A DNA stretch of 64,000 nucleotides from the NCBI GenBank assembly GCA_963677175.2, contig CAXXES010000004.1, positions 992,001-1,056,000 on the forward strand, written 5' to 3'. Shown one piece after another: positions 43,189 to 51,242 of the stretch; positions within the stretch are counted from its first letter, which is position 1, and each line of letters starts with the position of its first letter. A program made the position numbers and the translations under genes. A model generated the notes under the pieces. The model searched no databases, was not told the DNA's origin, and worked only from the letters and a program-made list of their open reading frames with translations. Source of the stretch: Sunxiuqinia sp963677175 (GTDB lineage Bacteria > Bacteroidota > Bacteroidia > Bacteroidales > Prolixibacteraceae).

Positions 43189-44345
43189 TGCAAATAAGTT
43201 TCTATTTTCTCTGGATTTATTTTTAGCCTTTTACAAAATTCAGCTTCATTGATAACGCCTTCAAAAAATGCAGATTGTAAAGTTCGTTTTACCAACGGCG
43301 AAATAATTGGAATAGGATTTCTTCCTTCTTGCTTGATTCCTAGTTCTTTCTCTCTTTCTTTCTCTCTTTGTTGTTTTTCCTCATATTCCAAATAGGCTTG
43401 ATGAATTCTATCACGCACTATATTGTACCTCTGTTGGCTAATCCTTTTTGTAACAACCAGTCTTGTATATATGGCAATCTTACTTAACGGTATCTCAAGA
43501 GTCAAACTTGTAATGTACTCATCTTGATAATCAGTTTGAGTATTAATATCTGAGATTGAAGATATCATCTTATCATGCTCCCCTGCCAGAAAATAATATG
43601 CAAAATCATTGCACCATTTTTCAATCTTGCTCAGAGATACATTTTCATTGAAATCTTCGTAAATTTCTTCAATTTCTTCTGCATTCAATAAGTAATGTCC
43701 TAATTCATGAGCTAGTGTAAAAACCTCTCGTCGTAGCGATTTTTGAATCCTCTTTAATACAATAATATTAGGTGCAAGAAAGAATCCATTTATGTTTGCC
43801 TTTTCTCTTTTATTATGAGTATCAACGAATTCATAAACAATTACGTTTTGTTCCGATAGATTGTTAATAAATGCTTTCAAAAAATCTTTAATATTTTTCT
43901 TTTTACCAGGATATAGAATTTTTCTTAATTCTATAGCAGCATCCTGAGGATTATCAGCGGTTGTGTATACTTTTAATTTTCTATTCAAATCTAAATTGGA
44001 AAGTTTTGCTAAAGTAGTTAAGACAATTTTTTCTTCTTCAAATTGAGTAACTCGTTGTTTCGCTCCTAAAGAAAGCTCAGCATTAAATTGGTCTTTTCGA
44101 AAAAAAATACTTTCCTCCTTAGATTCAGTAGGAACTTTTGGGTCTAAATAGTAATTAATTCCTTTATTAAAAACAGAATCGAAAGCTTTTAAATGACTTA
44201 ATTGAATCTCAGATTTAAAAATATCCTCTTCAGTCAGGAGTCTTTTTCTTTTGCGATTTAATTGCAATAAAATATCTTCCTTAGAAAGCCTGTATAGCTT
44301 TAAAAGGTGTTCTAATCTGCTAATATTTATTGCAATAGCATTCAT
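43185..44345 (-). CDS. ImmA/IrrE-family metallopeptidase, probable antitoxin/regulator
   Basis: 386 residues. HELGH at about 213-217 (REVFTLAHELGHYLLNAEEIEEI) is the zinc-peptidase site with a downstream Glu. The N-terminal about 100 residues (LEHLLKLYRLSKEDILLQLN) may be a diverged HTH-like or helical domain; the C-terminal EKQQREKEREKELGIKQEG is a charged helix. It precedes and overlaps the PIN gene, forming a two-gene unit in which it probably controls or neutralises the PIN protein. Confidence 0.85.
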   Translation of the reverse strand: MNAIAINISRLEHLLKLYRLSKEDILLQLNRKRKRLLTEEDIFKSEIQLSHLKAFDSVFNKGINYYLDPKVPTESKEESIFFRKDQFNAELSLGAKQRVTQFEEEKIVLTTLAKLSNLDLNRKLKVYTTADNPQDAAIELRKILYPGKKKNIKDFLKAFINNLSEQNVIVYEFVDTHNKREKANINGFFLAPNIIVLKRIQKSLRREVFTLAHELGHYLLNAEEIEEIYEDFNENVSLSKIEKWCNDFAYYFLAGEHDKMISSISDINTQTDYQDEYITSLTLEIPLSKIAIYTRLVVTKRISQQRYNIVRDRIHQAYLEYEEKQQREKEREKELGIKQEGRNPIPIISPLVKRTLQSAFFEGVINEAEFCKRLKINPEKIETYLQ

Positions 44346-44528
44346 CTGGTTTATTTATAAAATTACAAATATATATTTTGTGTCTTAGTTTCAGACATTT
44401 GTTCGGCTTTTTTGCTTTCCAAGTTAATAAAATTTACAAAACAAATGATATAGGAAGTACGATTTCTCCGGCAGGTTAAAGTCAATTAGATATTATTTCT
44501 CAGAATATATGTTGGAAAAACTGGAAGT

Positions 44529-44812
44529 AGGTGATTGCGAATCCCCAATTAACAGGGACCGGATGGCATATCCGATTCGGCTGCTATTAGCTTTGGACAT
44601 ATCCCGGTGAGCGAAAATATACGTGTATTTGATTGGAGATATACGGGAAACACGATTGAGTTATGCGTGTATCTTAATCGTGTTATACGTATATCTTGGT
44701 TGCGTTATGCGTATATCTTGATTGAGTTATACGTGTATCTTGATTGAGTTATGCGTGTATCTTAATCGCGTTATACGTGTATCTTAATTGAGTTATGCGC
44801 ATATCCTGCAAA
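44529..44812. repeat. R2 copy and 22-bp minisatellite (7-9 units)
   Basis: R2 at 44529-44614, then units with GTTAT at 44660, 44682, 44704, 44726, 44748, 44770 and 44792, exactly 22 bp apart (GTTATGCGTGTATCTTAATC type); degenerate units at 44616 and 44638 extend it. Another short R2 piece follows at 44822-44885. No coding frame supported. Confidence 0.88.
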
Positions 44813-44889
44813 TTGGCAAGTAGTGTGATTTCCAACCTCCCGTTAAAAAGCTCAGGATTGCAAATCCTGACCAGCCGGGTTGACCATAC

Positions 44890-45155
44890 CGGTTAAGCCT
44901 AACTCCTCCATAGTTTGACGATACCATGACAGGCTTCCCTCGCAGGACTCCTTTACAGGCTATATTGTCTGGACAGCTTCACACAAACCGGTTACCCGGT
45001 ATGCATGTGTCCATAGGCTACTTGTGATGGAACACAAGGTTTAATCATTCAATGAACGTTAAACAGTTAGTGTAAGCAACTTCTTGTCGCACTACGTGTG
45101 GTGTGAGAGGTGCTCCGGTGGGCTAATGGCTCACCGGCCATCTACTCGATTAGGC
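44890..45155 (+). mobile_element. Group II intron 3' fragment
   Basis: GTCGCACTACGTGTGGTGTG, then GAGAGGTGCTCCGG, GGGCTAATGGCTCACCGG and the end CATCTACTCGAT resemble domains V and VI of group II introns of the type ending CTACTCGAY. No RT gene remains. Different from the intron at 34.3 kb. Confidence 0.5.
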
Positions 45156-45248
45156 ACTGGCGGTTAGTTTTAACTTCGTTTTCCGTTCAAATATAATGAT
45201 TTATCTTTTCTGTGCGAAGTGGCGAAAAGGCTCTTTGGCAAAATTTAG

Positions 45249-45302
45249 TTGTAGCGTTGGCTTTGTGGGTTTTGCCAATGTGCCTTGAAGCGAAGGGGTG
45301 GT
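45249..45302. repeat. Repeat R6, copy 2
   Basis: TTGTAGCGTTGGCTTTGTGG, GTTTTGCCAATGTGCCTTGA and AGCGAAGG; includes the inverted pair TTGGC / GCCAA. Abuts the 3' end of the hydrolase gene, as copy 1 abuts the PIN gene. Confidence 0.75.
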
Positions 45303-45303
45303 A

Positions 45304-46689
45304 TCATTGTATATTCTTTTCAATCCAATCAGAAATCAATGTTAGCACCTTTGGCGATATCGTTTCCTTAATTTCTCCATATTCTCTCACCTTCCCCGTA
45401 TTTGCAGTTTGAAACATATGATTTACACTTTCAATTTTTTTTAACAAATATTTACTGTTTCCTCCTTTTATTAATGCGGTCTCAATTGCAGGTAAATTTT
45501 GTTCGGGCAATACCTGAATATCTTTTTCTCCAATTAATGCCAGAACTGGACAAGTAATTTTCTCTAAATCTGTTGCTGGATTATAGTTGATGAAAAATCT
45601 GTACCAATCGCTATTGAAGACTGATACGGTATTATTAATCAACTGGATGGTGTCTTGAATAGGCTGTAATGACAAAACATCAAGGTTGTTGTTTAATAAC
45701 TTTTTTAATTCTTTTTCTGCGATTTCTTTGTCAGGCTCTGATTGTATAATTGAGATTAAATCCTGTCTTAGTTTAACTTGTTTTGCAATGTCGTTACTAC
45801 TTAATTCCTGAAACATTTTTTCAGTTTGTGCATATATTATTTCCTCCCCCGATATTCCCGAACCTGCCAGCAATGCAATACAGGCTAAATCGCTGTTGTT
45901 TGCTGCAACCATTGTGGCAATTATACCACCTTCGCTATGTCCTATAAGTCCAATGTTTTTAGGTAATACATTATTTTGCTTTTTCAAGAACTGGATACAG
46001 CTATTAACATCGGTTGCAAAATCGACTGTTGTAGCACTATAAAAATTACCTGTTGATTTACCAACCCCGCGGTCATCAAAGCGCAATACTCCAATTCCTT
46101 TTTTTGTCAGATAGTCTGCAATAACCAGAAAAGGTTTGTGACCAAAAATAGTTTCATCCCTGTCTTGTGGACCGGAACCTGTAATCAATATTACAACAGG
46201 ATATTTTTCAACAGAATCAGGTAATGTTAATGTTCCTGCCAATTTGATATCATCTAATTTGTTCTCAATTAAAACCTCTTTCGAATAATACGGATATGGT
46301 TCTTGTGGCGTTTGAGGAAGGTAGAATCCACTCGACTCCGAATTTACAATTTTAAGAGTTAAGGGCATTGGAAGCCCTCTTTGTTTAAATGTGCCCTTTA
46401 TCTCATCTTTATTATTGCCCATTTTTCCGCTATAAGTAACACCTATCATTGGTATTTTAATTACAACTTCTGATTCTTCGAACGAAACTTCTTTTACAGG
46501 CAAACCATAAGCATTTTGGTCGGGACTGTCAAACGTTGCTTTAAATTGATTTTCTGATTCTTCGATATGAAATACAATGTTAAGTTTAGTGCCTTGTACA
46601 TCTAATATGCCATTCCATTCTCCTGCAAGTTGACAGAAAGCAAGTTTACTTAGTAGCGTAAATAATAGTATGGTTGTATTCTTTTTCAT
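45304..46689 (-). CDS. Exported alpha/beta-hydrolase
   Basis: 461 residues. Signal peptide MKKNTTILLFTLLSKLAFCQ. Residues about 20-130 form a beta-rich N-terminal domain (GEWNGILDVQGTKLNIVFHIEE ... GKMGNNKDEIKGTFKQRG); the hydrolase starts near 150 with ITGSGPQDRDE (oxyanion loop), RFDDRGVGKS and the nucleophile elbow GLIGHSEGGIIA (Ser), then ALIGEKDIQVLPEQN (Asp) and SVNHMFQTANTG (His). Same architecture as many Bacteroidota dienelactone-hydrolase-like exported esterases/peptidases. Third gene of a sigma-factor operon. Confidence 0.88.
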   Translation of the reverse strand: MKKNTTILLFTLLSKLAFCQLAGEWNGILDVQGTKLNIVFHIEESENQFKATFDSPDQNAYGLPVKEVSFEESEVVIKIPMIGVTYSGKMGNNKDEIKGTFKQRGLPMPLTLKIVNSESSGFYLPQTPQEPYPYYSKEVLIENKLDDIKLAGTLTLPDSVEKYPVVILITGSGPQDRDETIFGHKPFLVIADYLTKKGIGVLRFDDRGVGKSTGNFYSATTVDFATDVNSCIQFLKKQNNVLPKNIGLIGHSEGGIIATMVAANNSDLACIALLAGSGISGEEIIYAQTEKMFQELSSNDIAKQVKLRQDLISIIQSEPDKEIAEKELKKLLNNNLDVLSLQPIQDTIQLINNTVSVFNSDWYRFFINYNPATDLEKITCPVLALIGEKDIQVLPEQNLPAIETALIKGGNSKYLLKKIESVNHMFQTANTGKVREYGEIKETISPKVLTLISDWIEKNIQ

Positions 46690-46709
46690 CGTGTTATGGT
46701 TTAATTGTT

Positions 46710-47357
46710 TTATAGCTCTTCGAGTTCTTTTAATGAGTTTTCTATATCTTTTTGAATATTAGAGAATTTGAGTTTCATCTCTTTTTTTAACCACCAAGGT
46801 GTTGCCATAAGCAAAACAATAATTACGATGACAAAATATGGGCTTTGTATTATTAAATCGGTGCCCGAAAATTTTATTTGGTTAAAACCCCCAATATCAT
46901 AAATGTATTTAGAGGTGTAAATTAGTATCATACAAATACTAAAGGTTAGACCAATCAAGAAGTCAATCCTCAATACTTTAGTTAAATAATTCCGAATATT
47001 TAGTAAGGAGTTTTTTATCGTATCGGTATGATAATTCTGTTTGAAAAAAGCTAATCTCGAAATATCACGCAACATATTTAAAAAAAGAAAGCCAACAACG
47101 ATAATTATACCCAAATAGGTATTTGTTGGAAATAATTTACCTAAATCAATTTGCACATAGATAGTTGCTATAATAGTGAATAATAATGCTATGCCGTAGA
47201 TTATTCCACTACGTTTTGTTCTTTTTTCTAATTTCCTGATTATATGACCACTTTGTGTTGTAATAATCCTTTCAATATTATCTTCAGCCAACTCTTTTCC
47301 TATAATTTTTTCATTAGCCAGTGTTTCCCAAATATTTTTTAATTCATTCGTTTCCAT
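46710..47357 (-). CDS. Multi-pass membrane protein, possible anti-sigma factor
   Basis: 215 residues with about four transmembrane helices (GIIYGIALLFTIIATIYV; LGIIIVVGFLFLNML; FLIGLTFSICMILIYTS; YFVIVIIVLLMATPWWL) and a cytoplasmic N-terminus (METNELKNIWETLANEKI). Starts 14 bp inside the end of the ECF sigma gene, so translationally coupled; anti-sigma function is inferred from that, since no known anti-sigma domain is evident. Confidence 0.75.
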   Translation of the reverse strand: METNELKNIWETLANEKIIGKELAEDNIERIITTQSGHIIRKLEKRTKRSGIIYGIALLFTIIATIYVQIDLGKLFPTNTYLGIIIVVGFLFLNMLRDISRLAFFKQNYHTDTIKNSLLNIRNYLTKVLRIDFLIGLTFSICMILIYTSKYIYDIGGFNQIKFSGTDLIIQSPYFVIVIIVLLMATPWWLKKEMKLKFSNIQKDIENSLKELEEL

Positions 47358-47832
47358 AATTCAATTTTTTTTGAAGTTCTGTTTTTATTCGATTTATTTT
47401 AACACCGGTGTATGTTTTTGATATTCCAATTATTTCTGAAATTTCTTTATAACTATAATCTTCGAGATAAAGGATTATAATAGCTTTTTCAACCTCACTT
47501 AGCTGATTAATTGCCCAATAAAGTTTCTCTTTTTTATCTGATTCTTTATTTTTTTGATAATCGGTAATTTCATATTCAGAGTTGGATAGCTTAGTATATT
47601 GAGGTTGTTTTTTTTCTTTTCTCAATATATCAATAGCTGAATTAAGTACTACTTTGTACATCCAGGTTGAAAATTTGGATTGCTTTTTAAAATTTGGGAA
47701 TGCTTTCCATACTTCAATAATTAATTCCTGTATATAATCTTCCTTTTCTTGTCTGTTGTAAAAGTAGATATTACATACTTTGTGAATTATTCCTTGATTC
47801 TGCTGTAATAGCTTTGTAAATTCTTTTTTCAA
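47344..47832 (-). CDS. ECF-type RNA polymerase sigma factor
   Basis: 162 residues. Region 2: DYIQELIIEVWKAFPNFKKQSKFSTWMYKVVLNSAIDILRK; region 4: LSEVEKAIIILYLEDYSYKEISEIIGISKTYTGVKINRIKTELQ. First gene of sigma - membrane protein - hydrolase. Probably directs its own operon. Confidence 0.92.
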   Translation of the reverse strand: MKKEFTKLLQQNQGIIHKVCNIYFYNRQEKEDYIQELIIEVWKAFPNFKKQSKFSTWMYKVVLNSAIDILRKEKKQPQYTKLSNSEYEITDYQKNKESDKKEKLYWAINQLSEVEKAIIILYLEDYSYKEISEIIGISKTYTGVKINRIKTELQKKLNYGNE

Positions 47833-48069
47833 AATAAATTAGTTTGTTTTACCCAATATGTCGAAAATTTAAGCTCGTTTATTACAGATTTATAAAAAAC
47901 TTTCATTTTAAATCGATGAAATATTTTGGGCGGAAAGAAAGCAAGTGTGTGGAAGCGAAGTGATGATTGTGGGGTGGGCTGGAACACTCTTGCTTTGTGC
48001 GTTGGGACTCATTTTATCTTGTCTTTTTGTTGGTTGGTTTTCATTGTTGCACGGATTTTTTCCGCTTGT

Positions 48070-48202
48070 GCCTAACGGACAAGTATATGCAAATGTGGGC
48101 GATTGCGGGCTTCAAACTTATCAAACCGCGACAATTTAAAGCGGGCTACAGCCCTTGAATTTACTACAATCTCGCCCATTTTGTATATACAATGTTGGCA
48201 AC
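48070..48202. other. Hairpin element c (attC-like), 3' of the protease operon
   Basis: Ends GCCTAAC (48070-48076) and GTTGGC (48194-48199) resemble the integron core sites RYYYAAC / GTTRRRY (GCCTAAC fits exactly). Arms AAGTATATGCAAATGTGGGC and GCCCATTTTGTATATACAAT pair; the loop has GATTGCGGGCTTC, TCAAACCGCG and AGCGGGCTACA as in element a. It lies 29 bp beyond the end of the minus-strand protease gene. The interval 47833-48069 holds no supported gene. Confidence 0.7.
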
Positions 48203-48230
48203 TGCCTTTATTTATCATTACGAGTTACTG

Positions 48231-49370
48231 TCAAAAAGCAAAAGCCTCCCAGCAATACTTTTGTATGTAGGCATATGGAATAACACCATAACCTGCACCA
48301 TAATAGCTTTGACTAGCCCAGTCTGTTCCCCAACTGTTTCTTAATAAAAAATAACCACCTCCAGGGCTATTTTTATCATCTTGGTAACCGACTAAAGCCA
48401 TTGAATGCCCTCCATTTTCAGGCTCGTTTGGTAATGGCATAGTAATTCGTCCTGTCCGATATGTTTCTGATGATTGATACCAACTGTCATACACAGGGAT
48501 AGAAAAGGGAATAATTCGACCTGAACTTAAGGCTTGCTTTAATGCATTAATGTCATTTTGATTAATGAAAAAAAATGTATTTCTAAAAAAAGTTGCGTCA
48601 TTATCTGCATTAGAAGGTTTGCCATATTGTTGCACACAGGGCATATTGGGATTATATGACCACACACCTTCTCTACACTGTCCTGTATTAGAAATTACTT
48701 GCATTGCACTTTTTATCCAGCTACCACATTCATTATCATTTTCTAATATTTTGCTTTCAAAAAAGAGATGCTGTTCTGATAAGTCAAATCGTTTTCCCGT
48801 TTTACTAAAAATAGAAAACTCGTTTGCAGATGTTACAGCAAACGATGTGCAAGTTCCTCTATCATTTCCTTGGGAACGAATTGAATTCAGTTGTTGAATG
48901 TGATTAATAGAACTAGCAAAAGTAAAAGCAGGAATTGTATCGAATGACTTCACATCATTTAATTTCCTATCTAACTCCATAACTTGGTTAATCTCTGAGT
49001 AGATATTACTTTTAAATTTTTCATCCAATCTTTCAACTACTATTGGTTTCCTTGCTCCAAGCGGACAATTAGTTATTTCTGTTTGATTTAATTGCTGAAT
49101 TTTTAAATCGGGTAATGCATTTTCACAAATACTTTGAAGTTGCGACATTTCTTCATTGGATGTAATTTTTAATGCATCTTTTAAAGAATTCCTAATAGAA
49201 TCATTTGTGAGTAATGAATACAATTGTTCCCAATCCTTGACTCCATATTTTTCTAATTCACCTGTCTTTTCATCAAATGGATTAGATGTGTTAAATATGT
49301 TATTTGATTCATACAATGCTTTAGAATCATCGTCTTTTAGCAGGTGCCCTTTATAAATCGATTTTTTCAT
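48231..49370 (-). CDS. Papain-like (C1) cysteine peptidase
   Basis: 379 residues, no signal peptide. The catalytic set is intact: Gln167 and Cys174 in RSQGNDRGTCTSFAVTSANE, His322 in NGGHSMALVGYQDD, Asn345 in LLRNSWGTDW. The N-terminal about 145 residues are a charged helical region that may be a propeptide or adaptor. Its start overlaps the 88-residue gene by 4 bp (ATGA), so translation is coupled. A cytoplasmic C1 peptidase in an operon with a small helical protein and an exported barrel protein is unusual; its substrate is unknown. Confidence 0.85.
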   Translation of the reverse strand: MKKSIYKGHLLKDDDSKALYESNNIFNTSNPFDEKTGELEKYGVKDWEQLYSLLTNDSIRNSLKDALKITSNEEMSQLQSICENALPDLKIQQLNQTEITNCPLGARKPIVVERLDEKFKSNIYSEINQVMELDRKLNDVKSFDTIPAFTFASSINHIQQLNSIRSQGNDRGTCTSFAVTSANEFSIFSKTGKRFDLSEQHLFFESKILENDNECGSWIKSAMQVISNTGQCREGVWSYNPNMPCVQQYGKPSNADNDATFFRNTFFFINQNDINALKQALSSGRIIPFSIPVYDSWYQSSETYRTGRITMPLPNEPENGGHSMALVGYQDDKNSPGGGYFLLRNSWGTDWASQSYYGAGYGVIPYAYIQKYCWEAFAF

Positions 49371-49633
49371 TTTTTTAGTCTTTTAGCTCCAGTCTTGTTC
49401 TGGTAGTTTTTAAATTGTTTGATTTTTCTTATTTGCTCTTTTGAAAGAGAATTTAGAATTAAAGAAACTATTTGGGTATATCTATCCACGTCAACTTTAA
49501 GAAGTTCTTGAAGATTTTTTGACAACTCCTCGTTTAAACAAATAGATGCAAACTCTTCTGAAGTTGTTATCCAATTTTTGGATAACTGATTTATCTCCTC
49601 TTTTTTCAAACCCTTGACGTGTGTCAAATCCAT
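49367..49633 (-). CDS. Small helix-hairpin-helix-like protein
   Basis: 88 residues. MDLTHVKGLKKEEINQLSKNWITTSEEFASICL resembles the helix-hairpin-helix of DUF4332-like domains (I-x-G-V/L-x-x-x-x-A-x-x-L ... I-T-T); the rest is helical, ending basic (KQFKNYQNKTGAKRLKK). Perhaps an adaptor for the protease (inference). 4-bp overlap with the protease gene and 4 bp from the preceding barrel gene. Confidence 0.7.
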   Translation of the reverse strand: MDLTHVKGLKKEEINQLSKNWITTSEEFASICLNEELSKNLQELLKVDVDRYTQIVSLILNSLSKEQIRKIKQFKNYQNKTGAKRLKK

Positions 49634-49637
49634 TTAA

Positions 49638-51065
49638 TCAAAAATTATATTGTATTCCAATGTAACCTGTTGGTTTTGCAAACTGAAATGTAAGGTCTTT
49701 ATCAATGTCATCCGTACCTGAAATTTTATCCCCAACTTTTAATTTGTCTAGCTCTTTTACCCAAGTCATTGCTAAACCTCCTGTAATTGCAATCCTTCTC
49801 TGTCCTGTTTTTATTCGCAATCCAAAACCTGACATTAATGTTGGAATTCCTGAATTTAAACCAACACCAAGTTGATATAATGGGTGAATTGACGAATTAG
49901 GAATGTAGTAATTAAAGTTAATCATTGTAGTTATATTGATATTTCTAACTAAATTTTCGGTAGGTGAAGCAACATACTGAACACCTAAGGAGTCCGATGT
50001 TGTTCCATAAGTGTTGTATTTGAAAAATGTAAAGGCAGTTCCAATGGATACTTCTGGAACAAACCTTTGAAATTTTCTAACCCTCAAACTTTTTTTTGCT
50101 ACTTCTTTGGCTTCTATACTGACAATTTCTTTACTGTCAGATAACTTGTATCCACTTTCTTTTATAGTAACTGAATAAATGGAAATTTTACCTTCCTTAG
50201 AAGCTACTTCATTAAGAGGTATGCACCATTTTAACTCATCAGTTCCACCACCAATTGATGCTTTCACTTGTTGATCTTTAACTAATTTATGCGCTGTACT
50301 AAGATTTGAAAGCCTCTTTTTATGTTCTTCCAGTGTTGCTGAAAATTCCTTAAGAATTGAATTAAAAATGTATTTTAGAATGAATGGGTCAGGATTTGTG
50401 CAGGGTAATGCTTCTACCTTATCTTTTGTCTTACTAATAAACTCCTCAATTTTTTTAAAGTGGGTTTCAATCTTTTCAATGTCGGCACTTGTCTTTTTTA
50501 TAGTCTCAATAGTTGAACTTTCGTTAGTAAACGGAATTGCTTTTAATTCCATAAATATTTCAGAAATCTCCTCTTTTCGAGAATCAGATAGTTTTTTTTG
50601 AATATTTTTTACTGCTACTTTTAAACTATCGAATTCATTGCAATTGGGAAGTGGAGCTCCTGGTGCAGCTGCTGGAGGGGCTAATTTTTGTGGATTAATA
50701 ACGTCATCAAGAACCCCTATTATTTCACCCAAAGCTATTTCGGCAGCTTCGTTTATAGGGTCAACAATAACTTTTGTTTCCGTGTTGTATGTGTAATTCA
50801 GAGGATTTAAGGGACGTAAATAAATGTTAACAGCATTTTTTCGAACTAAATAAATTAAAGAATCTTCCATTGATGTAAAATCTACCTCTTGATCTCTTTT
50901 TACATCATCAATCTTTAATTTCTTTTCAGTCAAGTCATATTTTAAGAAAATTCGGTTTCCTTTGTTAACAGGATTACCATTCTCTAAAATGTCAGACGCT
51001 TTTTGGGCGAAAGTTGTCTGGTAGCAAAGAATCGCTACCAAAGCGATAAACAAGTTCTTCGTCAT
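49638..51065 (-). CDS. Exported helical protein with C-terminal outer-membrane-type barrel, in the protease operon
   Basis: 475 residues. Signal peptide MTKNLFIALVAILCYQTTFAQ. Residues about 100-270 are helical (coiled-coil-like, PPAAAPGAPLP linker before), and from about 330 short beta strands dominate (EVSIGTAFTFFKYNTYG, NINITTMINFNYYIP, PLYQLGVGLNSG, PTGYIGIQYNF with terminal Phe), typical of a small outer-membrane barrel. First gene of the operon barrel - small helical - protease. Layout parallels the 607-residue protein at 26052. Unknown function. Confidence 0.72.
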   Translation of the reverse strand: MTKNLFIALVAILCYQTTFAQKASDILENGNPVNKGNRIFLKYDLTEKKLKIDDVKRDQEVDFTSMEDSLIYLVRKNAVNIYLRPLNPLNYTYNTETKVIVDPINEAAEIALGEIIGVLDDVINPQKLAPPAAAPGAPLPNCNEFDSLKVAVKNIQKKLSDSRKEEISEIFMELKAIPFTNESSTIETIKKTSADIEKIETHFKKIEEFISKTKDKVEALPCTNPDPFILKYIFNSILKEFSATLEEHKKRLSNLSTAHKLVKDQQVKASIGGGTDELKWCIPLNEVASKEGKISIYSVTIKESGYKLSDSKEIVSIEAKEVAKKSLRVRKFQRFVPEVSIGTAFTFFKYNTYGTTSDSLGVQYVASPTENLVRNINITTMINFNYYIPNSSIHPLYQLGVGLNSGIPTLMSGFGLRIKTGQRRIAITGGLAMTWVKELDKLKVGDKISGTDDIDKDLTFQFAKPTGYIGIQYNF

Positions 51066-51142
51066 AATTGATTGTATTTAGTTTGTATAGATTTATATTC
51101 ATTTCTTCAAAATTTCAAGATTGGCAGGTCTCTTTTAAGGTT

Positions 51143-51151
51143 GTTGCCAAC
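51143..51151. repeat. Inverted partner of the element c end
   Basis: GTTGCCAAC is the exact inverse of GTTGGCAAC at 48194-48202, so the three-gene protease operon lies between inverted 9-mers. Confidence 0.5.
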
Positions 51152-51242
51152 GTTCTAGTATATGTACAAGTACATATATTCCACTATTGTACGGGCTGTT
51201 AATTCCCTGTTCAACAGGGGTAGTAAAGCTAATATTTTTGAA

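Noticed and set aside
47945..48139. Hydrophobic 64-codon frame between the sigma operon and element c
   Set aside because: It overlaps the attC-like hairpin, the composition is driven by T/G-rich DNA, and no start signal or homologue is recognised.
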